A DNA stretch of 64,000 nt from Selaginella tamariscina (lineage: Eukaryota > Streptophyta > Lycopodiopsida > Selaginellales > Selaginellaceae): the NCBI GenBank assembly GCA_003024785.1, contig PUQB01000669.1:62001-126000 (forward strand), given 5' to 3'. How positions within the stretch are numbered: the stretch's first letter is position 1; each line of letters begins with the position of its first letter. A model generated the notes under the pieces. It saw only the letters and a program-made list of their open reading frames with translations. It searched no databases and was not told where the DNA came from. The translations under genes and the position numbers were made by a program. Of this stretch, positions 1 through 12,107 are shown in pieces.

Positions 1-416
1 TAATATATTTAGTGTTAATACAGGTGAATAAACTTCATTATATATATATATATATATATAAAGAAACAGTATTAATGCTTTTATTTTAATAGTAATATAA
101 AATAATAATTAAGTTAATCTGAAATAACTAGTAAATTTTCACTAGAAATGATCTCAAAATCTATTAATAATATGTATCACTGATATAAATAATCAAATAT
201 TATGAACATAAAAACATAATTGAAACACATGTAAAGATATGTGGCACACACACATATTAAAGTATTATACACATCTAGTGACTTTCATAGAATCATGAAT
301 AGTATATAAAACCAATACTTTAAACTAATAATAGTTTGTTTACACTTTGTTATAGTATTCAAAACTACGAACATACACTATTAATAAATCTAAAAACATT
401 TATAATAAACTATTCA
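1..416. other. AT-rich spacer with (TA)n microsatellite
   Basis: Very AT-rich sequence without a credible gene. A (TA)n run lies at about 40-61. The last bases, TTCA at 413-416, form the left target duplication of the gypsy element that follows. Confidence 0.7.
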
Positions 417-570
417 TGTGAGAGGAGGAATATAGAAAGTGTATATCATTAGTTTAGAAACCCGAAACTTATATACAAGACGAGTGCCAGATTGAATCCA
501 ATCCGACCTATCAAAATCTACTATGCTAATAATAGTATGTGCACATGCAGCCGTACACGTGGATCTTACA
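417..570 (-). repeat. G1 3' LTR (left copy)
   Basis: Direct repeat of 5088-5245, about 154 bp. On the plus strand it starts TGTGAGAG and ends TCTTACA, so it has TG...CA ends in the element's own orientation. It differs from the other copy by several substitutions and indels, indicating an old insertion. Confidence 0.85.
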
Positions 571-602
571 TCATCCCCTCCTCTCGGAAGGGTGTAAGTT
601 GG

Positions 603-3600
603 TTAGGGTTCTCTTGTAGACGGGCCCGGATCTGGAGGAACATCAGGAGGAGCTGGTGGATCTGTAGGCGGCACAACTTGTTCCCGTTGCACAAAATGCT
701 TCAACCGTTGTACATGTACAATCTCCGGAGGATCGGGTTGAATGTCGTGCCGAACCTCATAAACCTGTGGCCCTACTTGCCGTAACACTCGATACGGTCC
801 TTTCCACTGAGGAAGGAGACTCTTAGCTAAACCACGTACCGTAAGCTTGGGAAAACGAACCAACACCAGTTCATCAACCTTGTACTCCGTAGGAGGACGA
901 TGATGCGAGTTGTACGTTGTTGTTGTCCTACTTGTACGCGGCCCAAGTGTTCTGCTGACTCCGCACGAACCAATGGAAGAATGCTCGTCAGATACCGATC
1001 CCACGACCTAGCATCAGCAGCTCGTAACCGAGAAGGCAAACCCAACTCCGTTGGCAACACCGGGTCATGACCATACAAAGCTTATATGGGAAGTACCAAT
1101 GGAACTTTGAACTCCAGTGACATAAGCATATCGGAGAGACGCAGATAACCATCCCAATCTGAATGTTGAAAGTTCACATACTTCGATCATCCCCTTGAAG
1201 GTTCTGACAAGCCGTTCCACTAAACCATCTGTCTGAGGATGATAAGCACTTGTGAAAGTGTGGCGTATCCCTAGTCGAGATGTCAAAACATGAAATGCCT
1301 CAGCCATAAATGCGGACCATTATCCGAGAGAATTCGCTCCGGACAAGAATGCTGAAACACGACCCGATTCAGGAGAAACTGACCAACAGCAGAAGCAGTC
1401 GCACTAGCAAGAGCACCAACTTCTACCCAACGAGTTAGGTAATCAGAAGCAATAATAACGTACTCGTTACCAGCAGTTGACCGCGGAAAAGGTCCCATCA
1501 AATCAAATGCCACCAACAAACGGACGAGAAACTGCAATTGACTCCAACCGTCCTTCCGAAGCACATGGGGGAGTATTGCGAGCTTGGCACCACACACAGC
1601 TACGCACATACCGAATCACATCTCCTCGCAACTCCGGCCAATAGAAAGATCTGCGCAGCTTCTCCATCACCCGACGATGTCCCATGTGCCCGCCAAGAAT
1701 AGGAGAGTCATGGTAAGCATGGAGGAAGCGTGGAATGAAGATTGAAGGCACCACCAACCGCAAAGGATCATCTGGATCAGTCCCCACAAAATAAAGAAGG
1801 TCATCCTGAAGGCGATACTGTGAATGTAAATGCCTGAAAGGCAAGTCATCAGCAAGTGATGCAGGATTCTCAAACCCATCACGAAGCCTTCGAATCCACG
1901 GCTCAACCTTTTGAGCTTCCCGAACCTCATCCAAAGACGGCAAATCTAACTCTGCATTCTGCGGACACTGAACGTCAAGCACAGCAACTGCTGATGGTAC
2001 GGAATCTTCATCCAAAAAGTCCACTGAAGCTGGAACAACTGGTTCCTCTGGGGCAACAGAAGAGAGAGAAGGTGGAAGAGGAGCCCGAGAAAGAGCATCA
2101 GCATCAGCCATGGAACTCCCTGGGATGAACAACTTCAAAGTCGTAAATTTGAAGTTTCAAGGCCCACCGAGCAGTACGCCAATCAAATTCTTCGCTTCAA
2201 CAACGAAGTGACTGCTGCATGATCGCCTTCCAACAACGTCCGCGAACCATGCAAGTAGGCATGGAGCTTCTCAAAACCCCAAACTGCTGCTAGACACTCC
2301 TTTTCGTCGTGGAGTAATTCACCTCTGCTGGCTGCAATGTACGGCTGATGTACGCAATGGGATGTCGTTGGCCAGGAACACTCGTACTCTCCTGCATCAC
2401 ACCCCCAGGCCGATGTCAGAAGCATCTACACGCAAGATGAAAGGACGGGTGTAATCCGGGTACGCCAAAACTGGAGGAGTCGTCAACAACTCTTTGAGAT
2501 CTGCAAATGCCTGCTTGCAATCCTTAGACCAAACAAAAGAAGTCATTGACGATTTCAACAACGCGCGCAACGGTGCAGTACGATCTGAAAGATGATCCAC
2601 AAAACGACCCAGATATTGTACCTTGCCAAGAAAGCGTTGCACATCATTCACACACTTTGGCGTAGGGAACTTCAAAACTGCAACTAGTTTGTCAGGATCG
2701 ACTTGCAAACCTTCACGTGAAATGCGATAACCCAGATAAGTGGTGTCCTTTGATCCAAACACACACTTAGATGGCTTCAACTTCAAACCAACTTCCCGCA
2801 GTCGATCCAAAACCTTACGTACATCACCGACATGCTCCTCCCACGTTCCATCCGAATGGATCAAAACATCATCGATGAAATCGGCAGTCACCTCCGGCAT
2901 GTCGCAAAGAACCTCGTCCATCATACGCTGGAAAGTTGCTGGAGCATTGCTCAAACCGAAAGGCATCACCAGAACTCGTACAGGCCAAATGGTGTCGAAA
3001 AGCAGTCTTGGGAATGTCCATGTCAGCCATCGGAACTTGCCAATATCCAGATGCGAGATCTAACTTGGTGAACCAACGGCTCCGCCCCAGTCGATCCAAA
3101 AGGTCTGCAGTATGAGGAAGTGGGTACACATCTGAGACGGTTACCTCATTTAACGGGCGATAGTCAATGCAGAATCGAACGCTCCCATCAGGCTTCGTCA
3201 CAAGGTGAGGTTCGCACGCCCAAGGACTTCGAGACTTCCGGATAACACCCTTCTCCAACATCTCTTTGACATTCGCTCGTAAGATCTTGAGCTCCTTTGG
3301 TGACGACGCCGAACAGGTACCTTGATTGGCCTAGCTCTCCAGTTGGAATAGGGTGGCGTGTCGCAATCTTGGCCCCAGATGACAAGTCGAAGTTGAAAAG
3401 ATCAGCATACTCCTTCTTGAGTTGATCAACAACTACAGCACGACGATCATCTGATGGATCCAAGAAGAAAGGAAGAGCATGAAGGGAAAATGGTTGGAAA
3501 TAGGGTGAGACAAAAAAGTGATGGAAGCAGATGGACGAAGTGGAATAAAGTAAGAGGAATGGAAGAAAGACGAGGGAGAGTCAAACAAGGGGGAGACTTT

Positions 3601-3986
3601 TCAAAGTCACACTTGGCATGATTGCGAGTTAACCAATCCATACCAAGAATAAGGTGAAAAGCTTGACTCGGCACCACCCGCAAAGATTGAAGCTCGAGCT
3701 CACATCATCCACACGAACAACAATGTCCACTTCATCCCGAACAAGCATGAGTATGTCCGTTGCCGTACAGAATGAAGACTGGTTCTACCGCACGACGCAA
3801 ATGAAGGCTGCAACGTGTAGCAACAGATTGAGAAACAGAGGACAAACTTGAACCTGTATCCACCAACACTGAAAGGAAAACAGGACGTGGCGTGTGATTA
3901 AAACGAGCTTGAAAAGTGAAAACCGGATGATTTGGTGCCGAGTGAACCCCTTGATGATACTCCCGAAAGAAAGATGGAGGGGTCAC
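603..3986 (-). pseudogene. G1 pol remnant: protease, reverse transcriptase, RNase H, integrase
   Basis: Read right to left, frame-shifted segments give recognisable gypsy Pol domains. Protease (about 3986-3450) contains the active-site DTGSS. Reverse transcriptase (about 3261-2400) contains FIDD with its two aspartates at 2868-2873. RNase H (about 2470-2140) has the LRVDAS and EKECLA signatures. The integrase zinc-binding HHCC segment lies at about 1790-1640, its first two catalytic aspartates in DLMGP and SDNGP and the later YHPQTDGLVER segment near 1250-1200. The C-terminal segment (1004-603) has the LVLVRFPKL and GPYRVLRQVG motifs common to gypsy integrases, then a Pro-rich end. At least six frame changes separate these pieces. 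It is expected to be non-functional unless the breaks are sequencing errors. Confidence 0.88.
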
Positions 3987-4172
3987 TAATTTATTCGCAC
4001 GAGGACCCTCCTCTACTCGTGCGATTCGTCGTTTCCCGGAAGATCCACCGCATCACAACCTTCCACTGCAGCAGCACCAACCGGACGTTGTTGACGCCAT
4101 GGCCTCCATCCTGGAAATGGGGGACGCCAATCGGGAAACCGTTGACAGCGCCGATACGTGTGTCCAACCTCA

Positions 4173-4968
4173 TCACATGCCCAACAACGAACTGCACGTC
4201 CACGTCCTCGTCCACGGGCCCACCTTGTGCTGGTACACGAGCGGCAACAGCCTCAACCTCCATCGGAGCAGGTCCATCCCCAACATGGAGTGGAACAGAG
4301 CACGTGAAGGCGCAAGTGGGAGAGGTGACGACTCATATCGTTGTGCCAGCCTCAAAGCATCGTCAAGAGTCACTGGAGCTAGTGCATGCACAAGCCCCAC
4401 AAGGTCTTGACGAAGTGCTGGCCACAACATACCTAACTTGATGCGTTCCGACATGTTAGGTTCTGCACGCAGCAAAAGGCTTCGAAAGCGAACACCAAAC
4501 TGCATCACCGACTCAGATGGCTCCTGACGAATACGATGCAACTGCTGAAAAGCATCATCACAGTCGTCCGCATGCCCAAATGCACGTTTGAAGATCTCTG
4601 GAAGAATATTCCAATCTCCACGAGTTGCAACGTCCAGACCATTGTACCACTGCAACGCCGTCCCTTGAAGACAAGTAGGAAACTCGCGCAAACACTGAGC
4701 ACCGTCCCACGAATGATATGTGGCAACCACAGTGAAGTGGTCAAACCAATGGTACACATCATCTCCAGGATTTCCGCGAAAGAAATCCGGCCACACGGGG
4801 GTTTGCAACATGAGTAGGAGGAGTACCCTGGACTGTGAATGCTGCCATCAACTGAGAATGATTGTTCAGTTGCACACGCATGGCATCCAACAACTGCATG
4901 AGTAACTGCTCCACAGACAAGGGATTTGCCTGTTGTGGATTCATGGATGAAGAAGAGACAAAATCCAC
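4173..4968 (-). pseudogene. G1 gag remnant
   Basis: The first methionine at 4968 opens a short N-terminal segment rich in Gln and Asn. A frame change near 4800 leads into a retrotransposon Gag core with PDFFRGNPGDDVYHWFDHF-type and LQWYNGL motifs, and SESVMQFGVRF further on. Gag would form the cytoplasmic particle that packages the element RNA. The zinc-knuckle region expected after this core is not clear. The same core is seen in G5 (about 40340-40730) and G6 (about 61900-61480), which places the three in one clade. Confidence 0.8.
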
Positions 4969-5087
4969 AAGAAAGGAATAGATCTAGACAATGGAAAAGC
5001 TAGACCTAAGAAGACAGAGAAAATTAATAAAAAAACAAATCCGAGCACTCCGTAGGGACAATTAGAGGTGCCCCTCACCTCCACCAA

Positions 5088-5245
5088 TGTGAGAGCTAAT
5101 ATAGAAATGTGTATATCCATTAGTTCAGAAACCCTAACTTATATACAAGAGCGAGTGGTCCAGATTGAATCCAATTTGATGGTTATCAAAATCCACTAAG
5201 CTAATAATAATATGTGTACATGCAGCCGTACACGTGTATCTTACA
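5088..5245 (-). repeat. G1 5' LTR (right copy)
   Basis: Direct repeat of 417-570, about 158 bp, with matching ends. The base pairs just inside it (about 5087 leftward) read TGGTGGAGGTGAGG on the minus strand. They start with the TGG expected of a tRNA primer site, but the tRNA is not identified. Confidence 0.85.
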
Positions 5246-5531
5246 TTCATAGTTTACATTATATCAAATTATTTATTAATGTTATGAATTATGAGACTCT
5301 TAGATACTGACTATTTAAGTATGTAAGAACACACTTTTTATAAACAATAGCAATGTGTATAAGTATTTTAAAATTATTTATTACATACTTTTATAGTTTG
5401 TACATCTATAGGGGCTATATAATAAATAAACATAAATATTAATTTAATATAATATGTAATTACTCACACAAAACATCCAGGTATGATATAAATTTAAAGC
5501 TACTATTATTTAAGTGCTATATGTTTGTCAG

Positions 5532-6035
5532 GATCCTGAACAGCCTCCTGTGATTTAGTTAGAAGAGGTGAATGTTGTGGCCCCTGCACAACATATGGAG
5601 GTTTGTATGTGTGTGTGTGTGGGTGGGTGCGTGCGTGCGTGCGTGTGTAGCTCTATATTCTTTTAGTTGTTTACAGAAACCAGAGCTTGAAGAGAAGTTC
5701 ACTTGGAATCAACTTCTTATTGGATTCCTCATGAGTTATGCTGCATTTACAAATTACAACGTTCTTTGAGCTTGGTTCTGGGGAATCTGCTATTCCGATA
5801 TACACAGGGAAAACCTTTGGATATAGTGAGTGGAACTTTATTGGGATTATAGGGCTTGGGATTATAGTTGTTATTGTAGGTGCCATGCCTGTATTAGCAC
5901 ACAAACTGCAAGACAAGATCTGGATCATCGGTGGCTTTCTTGTGGGACTAGCCAGTGTTATTCTACTTTCAAAAGTAGAATAAATATAGGAATTCCCACA
6001 AGACCATGCATATATGGGGTTTACCGAGCACAGTG
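5532..6035 (+). pseudogene. Decayed host gene, upstream exons (membrane protein, unrecognised)
   Basis: Two exon-like blocks are visible. The first, 5532-5600, is flanked by AG and GT and is in phase with the second, which begins at 5677 after a TTTACAG acceptor. The first holds an in-frame TAG. The second has a frame change near 5760, after which a good open frame runs to 5983. The product would have two strongly hydrophobic segments (GIIGLGIIVVIVGAMPVLA and a later GGFLVGLASVILL), so it looks like an integral membrane protein. I do not recognise the family. The gene is then cut by the copia element C1, and its likely continuation is at 9585. The intron at 5601-5676 contains a (TG)n and GTGC run. 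Confidence 0.45.
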
Positions 6036-6253
6036 TGTTGAGATATCCAACGTGGAGTCCAAGTTGGAAGAGTTATATATGGTTTAGGCCATATATATCT
6101 TATGCCGTACATACTTACGGAGAACTACCATATATGGAGAATTACCATATATGGTTATAAAGAAAATTGTATAAATAGGATTCAAAAATACAAAACATAG
6201 GTTAGGTTAGTTGATATTCGGCTCGGCTCGTGTTTTAACACCTTTTCACAACA
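6036..6253 (+). repeat. C1 5' LTR
   Basis: 218 bp, TGTTGAG...CAACA. It holds a TATA box-like TATAAATA at 6170-6177 and two CCATATATGG palindromes upstream of it. The end is set by the primer site at 6254 and the start by the target duplication. Confidence 0.95.
6128..6154 (+). promoter_or_regulatory. Pair of CArG-box-like palindromes in C1 LTR
   Basis: Two copies of CCATATATGG lie at 6128-6137 and 6145-6154, 17 bp apart and about 16-40 bp upstream of the TATAAATA at 6170. The sequence is a perfect CC(A/T)6GG CArG box, the known binding site of MADS-domain transcription factors. In the 3' LTR the first copy (9460-9469) is intact and the second has lost a G. Regulation by MADS proteins is an inference; a simple AT-rich palindrome is the alternative. 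Confidence 0.4.
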
Positions 6254-6266
6254 TGGTATCAGAGCC
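6254..6266 (+). other. C1 primer binding site (initiator tRNA-Met type)
   Basis: TGGTATCAGAGCC directly follows the 5' LTR. This is the classic plant copia primer site for minus-strand DNA synthesis. Confidence 0.9.
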
Positions 6267-6369
6267 AAGAACAACAGTAGTTCAAGGTCATAGGAAGGAA
6301 AACCACGAGCAAGCGAATTGAAGAACAAGGGCAATCAGCGGATGGCCCTCATGGTAACCACTAACCTCA

Positions 6370-9360
6370 GTCCTTTCAAGGAAGAAAATATCCTTTGGTT
6401 GGACAGTTGTGCCAATGTTCACTGTACTCCAGTATTTGCCTGCTTTTAAGACATATCAAGCAATCCCAGTGGGAGAAGGAGTCTACATGGGAGATCATCG
6501 ACCATTGAGCATTGCAGGAGTCGGGACAGTAGAGATTCAACTCCAGAATGGTGAGATTGTCGATCTTCGACAGGTTCACTATGTCCCCACATTCAGCGAA
6601 ACTCTTATCTCGGTTGGGAAGATAGTAGATGCAGGTTGGAAAGGTCAGATCGATAAGGACAAGATCACTTACACTGACAAGCAACCAACCAAGGCATCAT
6701 CGGTTGGAAGACAGCATAGGCAACCAATCCCTAGTAAGGGCATCTGCTATAAGACCACTCAACCTCTAGAATTAGTACACACATACGTGTGTGGACCAAT
6801 GCATGTTCAGTCATTGAACAAAGGAGGTATTTTGTGACGTTTATAGATGATTATACTCGTTACACAGTGGTGAAATTCTTGATTAACAAATCAGAAGTAG
6901 CAGAAATGTTTCGGTTATATAAGATTGTTGTAGAAAACGTGTGGCAGAATTTGAAAATCCGCGTACTTAGGAGTGATAGAGGTGGGGAGTATCAAGCAAG
7001 TGTGCTTAAGAAGTTGTGTGAAGAATCTGGGATTCAACAACAGTTTACAGCCCCATACTCAACTCAGCAAAATGGAGTGGCGGAGAGAATGAATCGAACT
7101 CTAGTGGAGACGACAAGATGCATGCTTATGCATGCAGGAACACCGCTCAATTATTGGGCAGAGGCCTTAAGCACAGCCAGCTACATCTGGAATCGACTTC
7201 CTGTAAGTAGCATTGGTGGAGAAGTTCCATTCACCCGGTGGACTGGGAAGCGAGTCAGTTTGAAACACCTTTGTGTGTTTGGGTGCCTGGCATATGCACA
7301 TGTTCCGGACAACTCCGTCGTAAGTTGGAACAGAAGAGTAACATGTATATCATGGTGGGATATTGCCATGAGAGTAAGGCATATAGGCTTTACGATCCCA
7401 CTCACCAGAAAATTGTTGTGAGCCGAGACGTTAAGTTTAATGAGGATATGCTTTACAAAGATAGGTTTACAGTTCAAGTTAATCCGACAGCTTATATTCT
7501 TGAGGAAGAGCAGCCACAGGATCCACCAGCACATGGGCTTGATCCAGGGCGGATTGGGGAAGATCCAGGACTGCAGATTGCAGTAGATCCAGATCTGAGT
7601 GAGGAGGAGCACGAAAGCGAGGAGGAGATTCCTCCACTTCAGCAAGCACCTTCGCAGGTACCTAATCCAGACCGACCCATCAACACAATCACGAGAAGTG
7701 GAGAATTAGCTACAAGTCACGAAAGGCAAGAGAAGCTGATGAGTCTTCAACCTCCTTCTTCACCTCCAGGTATCCTCGGGAGCCTCGGACAGTGCATGAA
7801 GCTATGCAATCACAAGAGGCAGCAGAATGGAGGGCTGCCATGGAGGAGGAATATGCTTCTCTCCTCAAGAACCAGGTTTGGGAGCTTGTTACTCTTCCCC
7901 ACGGTCGTCGCACTGTAAGTACCAAGTGGCTATTCAAGAAGAAGCTGGATGCACATGGCGAAGTACTCCGATACAAGGCTCGGTTTGTTGCACGAGGATT
8001 CTCACAAATCGCTGGAGTTGACTTCTATGAGACGTATTCACCAGTGGTGAAGATGGCTTCCATTCGTCTCATTCTTCAGATAGCAACTAGCTTGAATCTG
8101 GAAGTTCACAGCTTGATGTCAAGACTGCTTTCCTGTATGGAGAGCTGAAGGAGGAAGTCTACACTACACAGCCTGAGGGATTCGTGGTACAAGGACAAGA
8201 ACAAACGTTTGTCGTCTTTGAAAGGCCCTGTATGGCTTGAAGCAGTCACACGAGCCTGGTATGATCATGTAGACAGTTTCTCACCTCCATCGGTTTCCAG
8301 AAGTCCACTGCAGATGGAAACGTATATGTCTTTCGACAGGGAGTGGACTTTGCATACCTGGCATTATATGTTGATGACAACATCATGGCTGCTAGCCAGT
8401 TTCGGCTTGTTCAATTTTTGAACACCAATTTCGATCTCAGTTTGAGATCTCCGCAGCCGGCGATCTATGCTATTGTTTGGGCATTCAGGTGTTCCGGGAT
8501 AGAGCTGCAGGGGTGATTCAGTTATCTCAAGCACACTATGTGCAAGAGATACTTCAGAAGTATGACATGGCCGACAGCAACCCTGTCAGCACCCCATGGA
8601 TGTACACACACAACTTTCAAAAGATCAACAGCCGATGTCTGAGGAGGAGAGACGAGTCATGGCACAGATTCCTTATAGGCAGATAGTTGGTTGTTTGTTA
8701 TATCTAGCCATTTCGACTCGACCAGACTTGGCTTTTGCAGTCGGAGTGGTTTCCAGGTTTGTAGAGAATCCAGGAGAGGCTCATTGGACAGCAGTCAAAC
8801 GTATCTTACGATACTTGCGAGGCACAGTCGGGTTTTGTCTCACATATTCAGCTAGTGGGAGCTCTACAGGAGATCACATGGTAATGGATCTAGTGGGTTT
8901 CACAGATTCAGATTGGGCAGGAAACAGGGAGACTAGGAAGTCCACTTCAGGATATGTGTTTCTTCTGGATGATGGGCTTATCAGTTGGATGAGCAGACTG
9001 CAGCAAGTGATTGCACTCTCCTCAATGGAGGCCGAGTACATTTCAGCAACAAAGACAGCCAAGGAAGCAACATGGTTAATGAAGTTGTTGAAGGACATGG
9101 GAATTTCATTTCTGAGGCCGATCACAGTATATTGTGACAGCACTAGTGCCATAGCTACTTCAGAGAACCCCAGACATCATGACAAAGTCAAGTATGTCGA
9201 TGTGAAGTATCACTTCATCCGACAAGAGGTTCGAGCCGGGAATATCAAAGTCAAACATGTGTCTAGTATCGAAATGGTTGCAGATATTATGACCAAGGCT
9301 TTGAGCAGGGATTTTCCAGCGACACGGTCTCGAATAACAATCTTGAACTCTCACGGTTGA
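6370..9360 (+). pseudogene. C1 pol remnant: protease end, integrase, reverse transcriptase, RNase H
   Basis: The protease start is at about 6395-6440, where the active-site DSG reads DSC and a frame change follows. Integrase follows (about 6760-7320), with catalytic FIDDY, LRSDRGGEY and NGVAERMN segments, so all three D, D, E positions are kept; a frame change near 7310 leads to its C-terminus (to about 7490). Reverse transcriptase begins near 7790 (MEEEYASLLKNQVWELV), is broken near 8110 and again before 8300, and keeps the YVDD active site at 8367-8378. RNase H (8596-9357) is one long open frame, with FTDSDWAG and SSMEAEY motifs. Pol would integrate and copy the element, but the protease and reverse transcriptase are broken here. 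Confidence 0.9.
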
Positions 9361-9367
9361 GTGGGAG

Positions 9368-9584
9368 TGTTGAGATATCCAACGTGGAGTCCAAGTTGGA
9401 AGAGTTATATATGGTTTAGGCCATATATATCTTATGCCGTACATACTTACGGAGAACTACCATATATGGAGAATTACCATATATGTTATAAAGAAATTGT
9501 ATAAATAGGATTCAAAAATACAAAAACATAGGTTAGGTTAGTTGATATTCGGCTCGGCTCGTGTTTTAACACCTTTTCACAACA
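9368..9584 (+). repeat. C1 3' LTR
   Basis: 217 bp, near-identical to 6036-6253 (three single-base indels), ending just before the CAGTG target duplicate. Confidence 0.95.
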
Positions 9585-9825
9585 CAGTGGTTTCTGGTTT
9601 GTGCAGGTTTCAATGCAGCTTCAAGTATCACTTTGTCCTTGCCTCCCAAATAAACTCTCCGACAAGGCAGCATTGTCTGTGCAACTGTCGAAATTCACAG
9701 GAAGGTTCGTGGGGGCTATATGGGGAACTGCACAGTCCAAAGTGGGAAACATGGGGATTGCAATCGGGCAGCTTGGAGTAGGAGTTAGAGAGAGCATTTT
9801 TGCACTTTTACTCGTATGCGTCTAA
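9585..9825 (+). pseudogene. Decayed host gene, downstream part after C1 insertion
   Basis: After the target duplicate, a TTTGTGCAG acceptor-like site at about 9599-9607 opens a coding-like stretch to a TAA at 9823. It reads LSDKAALSVQLSKFTG and then a glycine-rich hydrophobic end. A second frame (GFNAASSITLSLPPK) covers the first 50 bases, so a frameshift near 9650 is likely. Together with 5532-6035 this appears to be the same gene cut by C1. Not recognised; the product would be membrane-associated. Confidence 0.4.
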
Positions 9826-12107
9826 AGTGCCATCATGTCTATATGATGATTGTTTACTGCATAAATGCACACTTATAGAGAATTATATACAAAACCAATC
9901 ATACACAATGGTCCTGGGGATTGCAAGCGAGCTGATACGCACTACTGCATGGTAGCAACAGAATTTTTTAACACCATTCATCAACGAGACATAAATATAG
10001 TGCCACTTGGATGCATATATGTATACACATGTGTATACATATATATATATATATATATATTATACACAGCTGGTGATGCAGATGGAATGGTTTCTGGTGC
10101 AGTGCATACTACTGTTCGTCCTGCTTTGCAGGTCATTGTTACATACATACTGTATGTTTTATGTCGGTATATATATACATATGTGTGTGTATACGTATTT
10201 GTGTGTGTGTGAATATAGTGAATATAAGCACACAGTATAATTCTCAAGGTTTAAGGGGGATGCTGATAAAATAACTTAGGCTATAAAGTTACTATGTTAC
10301 ATAATTACATTGTCATCCATTAAGTACATATATGTACATTATCTCCCAACACCGTTCTTGTCTACCTGTTCAATGTTTGTACATATTACAGTTTAGATTT
10401 AAACTATACAGTTACTATACTATGAAATAATAGATACTAATTCATTAATTTTAATAAAATTTAATTGATTAGTTTGTAAGTACTCTGTTCATTTGCATTG
10501 TTCGCCTGTTATTATGATAGAATGAGTAACAACACATATGTTGTGTGTGTATTTTTGACAAAGTTGGTTACGGACATACACACACACACACATATATACA
10601 ACATCTATAGCATGTACATGTTACATACATATGTTATACGTACATGATATGGAATAGTACATAAATACTCATACGACTGGATTTATATATTCACATGAGT
10701 AAATTAGTCCAAGCATGTTATACAAGCCCCCTTTTGTATTAGTGATAATTAATTAAAACTTAATTAATTGGTAAATACTAAAACTAAAGAAAAATGTGTA
10801 TTTAAGAAAATTTATATATTCTAAATGATGTATCATTAATCCTGAATAGATTTTTAATTTATATCCTCTAAATGCATATAAAATCATTAAAATAATTAGC
10901 TTAATTAATTGTGATTAAGAGACGTAACATACACTAATAATTGATATGGTCTCCTTATAACACCATAACATACATTAATAATATACGATCTTCCAATAAC
11001 ACACATAATATATGGTTATCTAGGTACATGAAAAAAACACAGCTATAAATTACATGTATTGTAACTATGTTAATTCAAAACATATAATGTAAAAGTACAT
11101 GTGTTTTAAAATCAATGTATGTTTACCCTTGTGTGTTGTGTGTGAGCGCATGGGTAAGCCATTTGTTTTATGTATATTTATTATCCTTTTCTGTTTATTA
11201 AATATAAAATTATTATATATAAATTTAAATATTATTTTATATTCTAAATTTTTGTGCATTATTAATTTTAACGAGTTTTATGTAGTTACGTGAAATATTC
11301 TCATGGAATATCCATGATATATTGTAATATTTAAACCAATTTATTTCATGCCTTTTACCATGAAATATTTTTATAAAAATAAATAATAAATTTATAAATT
11401 ATACAAGGATAAGGATACACATAGAAAAGTTGATTGCAAACAATAAGAAAGCGACAGACATGATGTGGATAAATAAGGACCGTAGGATTGGATCCTTGTG
11501 GGCTGTGAAAGGTACAGTTGGGAATCAAGAAATTTTACATATGCAAAATCATGTATATAGATGAAATGCATTAACTGTGAATGTCTTTTTAATTTATATT
11601 CTGTAAATATATATAAAATTAGTAAAATAATTAACTTAATTAATTGTGATTAAAGGAGGGAGCCATATTGTAGTTCAATAATTTTATATATGGTTCAATA
11701 ATTTTATTAATTGACTAAAAATGGCTAAATAAAATTATTAAATTAACACTGTAATTTTATATAATTTTCAAATTTTCCAGGTAGTTTTGAAAATCCCAAA
11801 TTGGCCTTGAAGTCAAATAAACACACATGCAATGTTATTTATTTTAACTCTAAACATTATATTTATCATTTGTGTTATATATTTTTACTTACATGTTATA
11901 TGTAGGATACTCTACATATATGTATTTGCCACACATAGAACAAGCAAACACACTATAAGTAGATGCAATTCAAAGGGATGTGTTATATGTGTGCATATGT
12001 ATAGCATTGTTCTTTCTAACACGACACACACACATTCAAATATATAAAGTATACATTTATATGTGTTTATTTTCTAACTATGTCCATATATAGCATTTAG
12101 AATCTGA
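9826..12107. other. AT-rich spacer with microsatellites; one exon-like block
   Basis: Over 2 kb without a clear gene. (TA)n and (TG)n runs occur at about 10034-10059, 10170-10210 and 10578-10600. A 66-base block at 10068-10133 (AGDADGMVSGAVHTTVRPA) is flanked by AG and GT and could be a further exon of the decayed gene to the left. Elsewhere reading frames are short and AT-driven. Confidence 0.5.

Larger units (their letters stand above)
417..5245 (-). mobile_element. Ty3/gypsy LTR retrotransposon G1, degenerate
   Basis: A complete but decayed element on the minus strand, 4.8 kb, bounded by direct LTRs (417-570 and 5088-5245). TTCA flanks both ends (413-416 and 5246-5249), a 4-bp target duplication. 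The order read on the minus strand is gag, protease, reverse transcriptase, RNase H, integrase, which is the gypsy order. A purine-rich tract abuts the inner edge of the left (3') LTR at about 571-590. The integrase C-terminus ends in a proline-rich tail with no visible chromodomain. Several frameshifts and stops break gag and pol, so it is not autonomous as it stands. Unlike relatives G5 and G6 it keeps the protease DTG and reverse transcriptase FIDD motifs. Confidence 0.9.
6036..9584 (+). mobile_element. Ty1/copia LTR retrotransposon C1, young, gag deleted
   Basis: Element of 3549 bp with LTRs at 6036-6253 and 9368-9584, flanked by a perfect 5-bp target duplication CAGTG (6031-6035 and 9585-9589). 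Primer site TGGTATCAGAGCC follows the 5' LTR at 6254-6266, complementary to the plant initiator tRNA-Met end. A short purine tract precedes the 3' LTR at about 9359-9367. The order of domains (protease remnant, integrase, reverse transcriptase, RNase H) is that of copia. Almost no space separates the primer site from the protease, so gag and the pre-protease region are missing. The LTRs differ only by three single-base indels, which indicates a recent insertion, presumably with proteins supplied by a related element. Confidence 0.95.

Noticed and set aside
3447..3683. Apparent hydrophobic frame with FHFVHLLPSLF
   Set aside because: Its start (MRVVPSQAFHLILGMDWLTR) is the end of the G1 protease. 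The rest is a frame running through A/G-rich sequence on the opposite strand.
9865..10240. Open frames rich in Tyr, Ile, Val and Thr over the (TA)n/(TG)n region
   Set aside because: They are translations of microsatellites, open on both strands, with no conserved features apart from the short exon-like block noted.
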